DNA of 64,000 nt from positions 1-64,000 of the forward strand of contig JBEULG010000037.1 of the NCBI GenBank assembly GCA_041287425.1. Reading direction: 5' to 3'. The translations under genes were made by a program, and so were the position numbers. Shown here piece after piece: positions 63,394 through 64,000 of this stretch. Within the stretch, counting starts at the first letter, position 1; each line of letters opens with the position of its first letter. The stretch comes from JAFGSI01 sp041287425 (GTDB lineage: Bacteria > Chloroflexota > Anaerolineae > Anaerolineales > Villigracilaceae). Under the pieces are notes generated by a model, which ran no database searches, had not been told where the DNA came from, and saw nothing but the letters and a program-made list of their open reading frames with translations.

Positions 63394-64000
63394 ATGCCGA
63401 AATTGATCATTTTGGGTTCCTCGAATGCCATTCCCGACCGCGAGCACGAGAATACCCACATGGTCGTGGTCGGGGAAAAGACAACCGTCCTGGTGGATTG
63501 CGTCACCAGCCCCATTCTGCGCCTCGAACGGGCCGGCGTCAATTTTCACAGCCTGACCGATTTGATTCTCACCCATTTTCATCCAGACCACGTTGCGGGC
63601 GTCCCGCAATTGCTGATGAACATGTGGCTGATGGGGCGCAAAAATGCGCTCAACATTTACGGCCTGCATCACACCGTGGACCGCATGGAAGACCTGATGG
63701 GGTTCTATTCGTGGGCCGAGTGGCCGAATTTCTTTCCGGTGGCTTTCTATCGCTTGCCAGCCCAGGAATTGACCGTCGTCCTCGACAACGAGGAGATGAA
63801 AATCCTTGCTTCGCCGGTGCACCACATGATTCCGGCGATTGGCTTGCGTTTCGAATTCAAGCGGACACAGAAATCGTTGGCCTATTCATGCGACACAGAA
63901 CCCTGCGCCGAGGTCGTACGTCTGGCGCAGGGAGCAGATGTGTTGATTCACGAAAGTTCGGGGGCTTTTCGCGGCCACTCGTCGGCGGCTCAGGCGGCGG
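63394..64000 (+). CDS. Metallo-beta-lactamase fold, RNase Z-like (partial)
   Basis: The gene runs off the right edge; 202 codons are visible from ATG 63394, with GGAG 8 nt upstream. The N-terminus LIILGSSNAIPDREHENTH and the metal motif THFHPDHVAGVPQLLMNMW (about residue 58-76) match the RNase Z/ElaC branch of the beta-lactamase fold, as do YSCDTEPCAEVVRLA and LIHESSGAF. RNase Z trims tRNA 3' ends; related members act on other phosphoesters. The C-terminal metal ligand is beyond the window, so integrity cannot be judged. Confidence 0.9.
   Translation, partial: MPKLIILGSSNAIPDREHENTHMVVVGEKTTVLVDCVTSPILRLERAGVNFHSLTDLILTHFHPDHVAGVPQLLMNMWLMGRKNALNIYGLHHTVDRMEDLMGFYSWAEWPNFFPVAFYRLPAQELTVVLDNEEMKILASPVHHMIPAIGLRFEFKRTQKSLAYSCDTEPCAEVVRLAQGADVLIHESSGAFRGHSSAAQAA

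Overview
The window is about 60% G+C and almost fully coding. It carries about 55 protein genes on both strands, with no rRNA, tRNA, CRISPR array, transposase or phage gene that I could recognise. Gene families and style point to a Chloroflexota bacterium, most likely class Anaerolineae. The reasons are several lipoproteins and anchored exported proteins with Pro/Thr- or Pro/Asn-rich stalks, Lgt and LspA but no LPS or outer-membrane genes, a SpoIIM-domain membrane protein, many GAF/PAS/7TM sensors, and 4-bp ATGA/GTGA gene overlaps. This placement is inference from protein resemblance. The first 17 bases are a pure G run and are probably a sequence artefact.

Layout. 1-3.4 kb: an anchored protein cut by the left edge, then uvrA. 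3.4-5.8 kb: a REC plus CpaE/MinD-like protein and a GAF histidine kinase. 5.9-17.7 kb: mutL, a HAD nucleotidase, an S41 protease, a zinc metallopeptidase, a flippase-like membrane protein, a lone hypF with a TolB-like protein and a REC-HD-GYP phosphodiesterase, smpB and an MFS transporter. 17.8-25.9 kb: a CE7-type esterase, a lipoprotein with an internal duplication, a class V aminotransferase, an unknown gene, and a patatin/membrane/esterase/lipoprotein operon. 26-31.5 kb: a Tat-type L,D-transpeptidase, then ccdA-tlpA-Grx/DUF2085, then pgeF-yggS-yggT-yggU. 31.6-34 kb: a lytic transglycosylase lipoprotein with TPR repeats. 34.1-37.7 kb: a methyl-cycle cluster (mtnA, adenosine-kinase-like PfkB, ahcY) in which every spacer holds a different repeat. 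37.8-42.2 kb: a 7TM/PAS histidine kinase with its response regulator, then nfsA-nudix-ybaK. 42.3-44 kb: a LysN-like aminotransferase with an apparent leucine attenuator. 44-47.8 kb: alr-lspA-rluD-ltaE. 47.7-51.6 kb: a GGDEF/HD-GYP pair. 51.7-64 kb: purine nucleoside phosphorylase, small membrane and GNAT genes, a 7TM-GAF-HTH protein, an S1 protein, ftsK, a CDP-alcohol phosphatidyltransferase, lgt, an ABC exporter whose permease is fused to SpoIIM, and the start of an RNase Z-like gene.

Three themes stand out. (1) A recurrent promoter arrangement puts a -10 hexamer 6-7 nt before the start codon with no ribosome site, implying leaderless mRNAs; I count nine cases. (2) The aminotransferase at 42.3-43.6 kb is preceded by a promoter, a 15-codon leader peptide with five Leu codons, a possible antiterminator and a strong terminator. 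This is a textbook-like leucine attenuator and the best candidate here for something undescribed. (3) Small repeats of three kinds sit in spacers: two heptamer tandem arrays, two copies of a palindromic element ending in CTTACGCA, and a composite inverted-repeat element at 43.8 kb.
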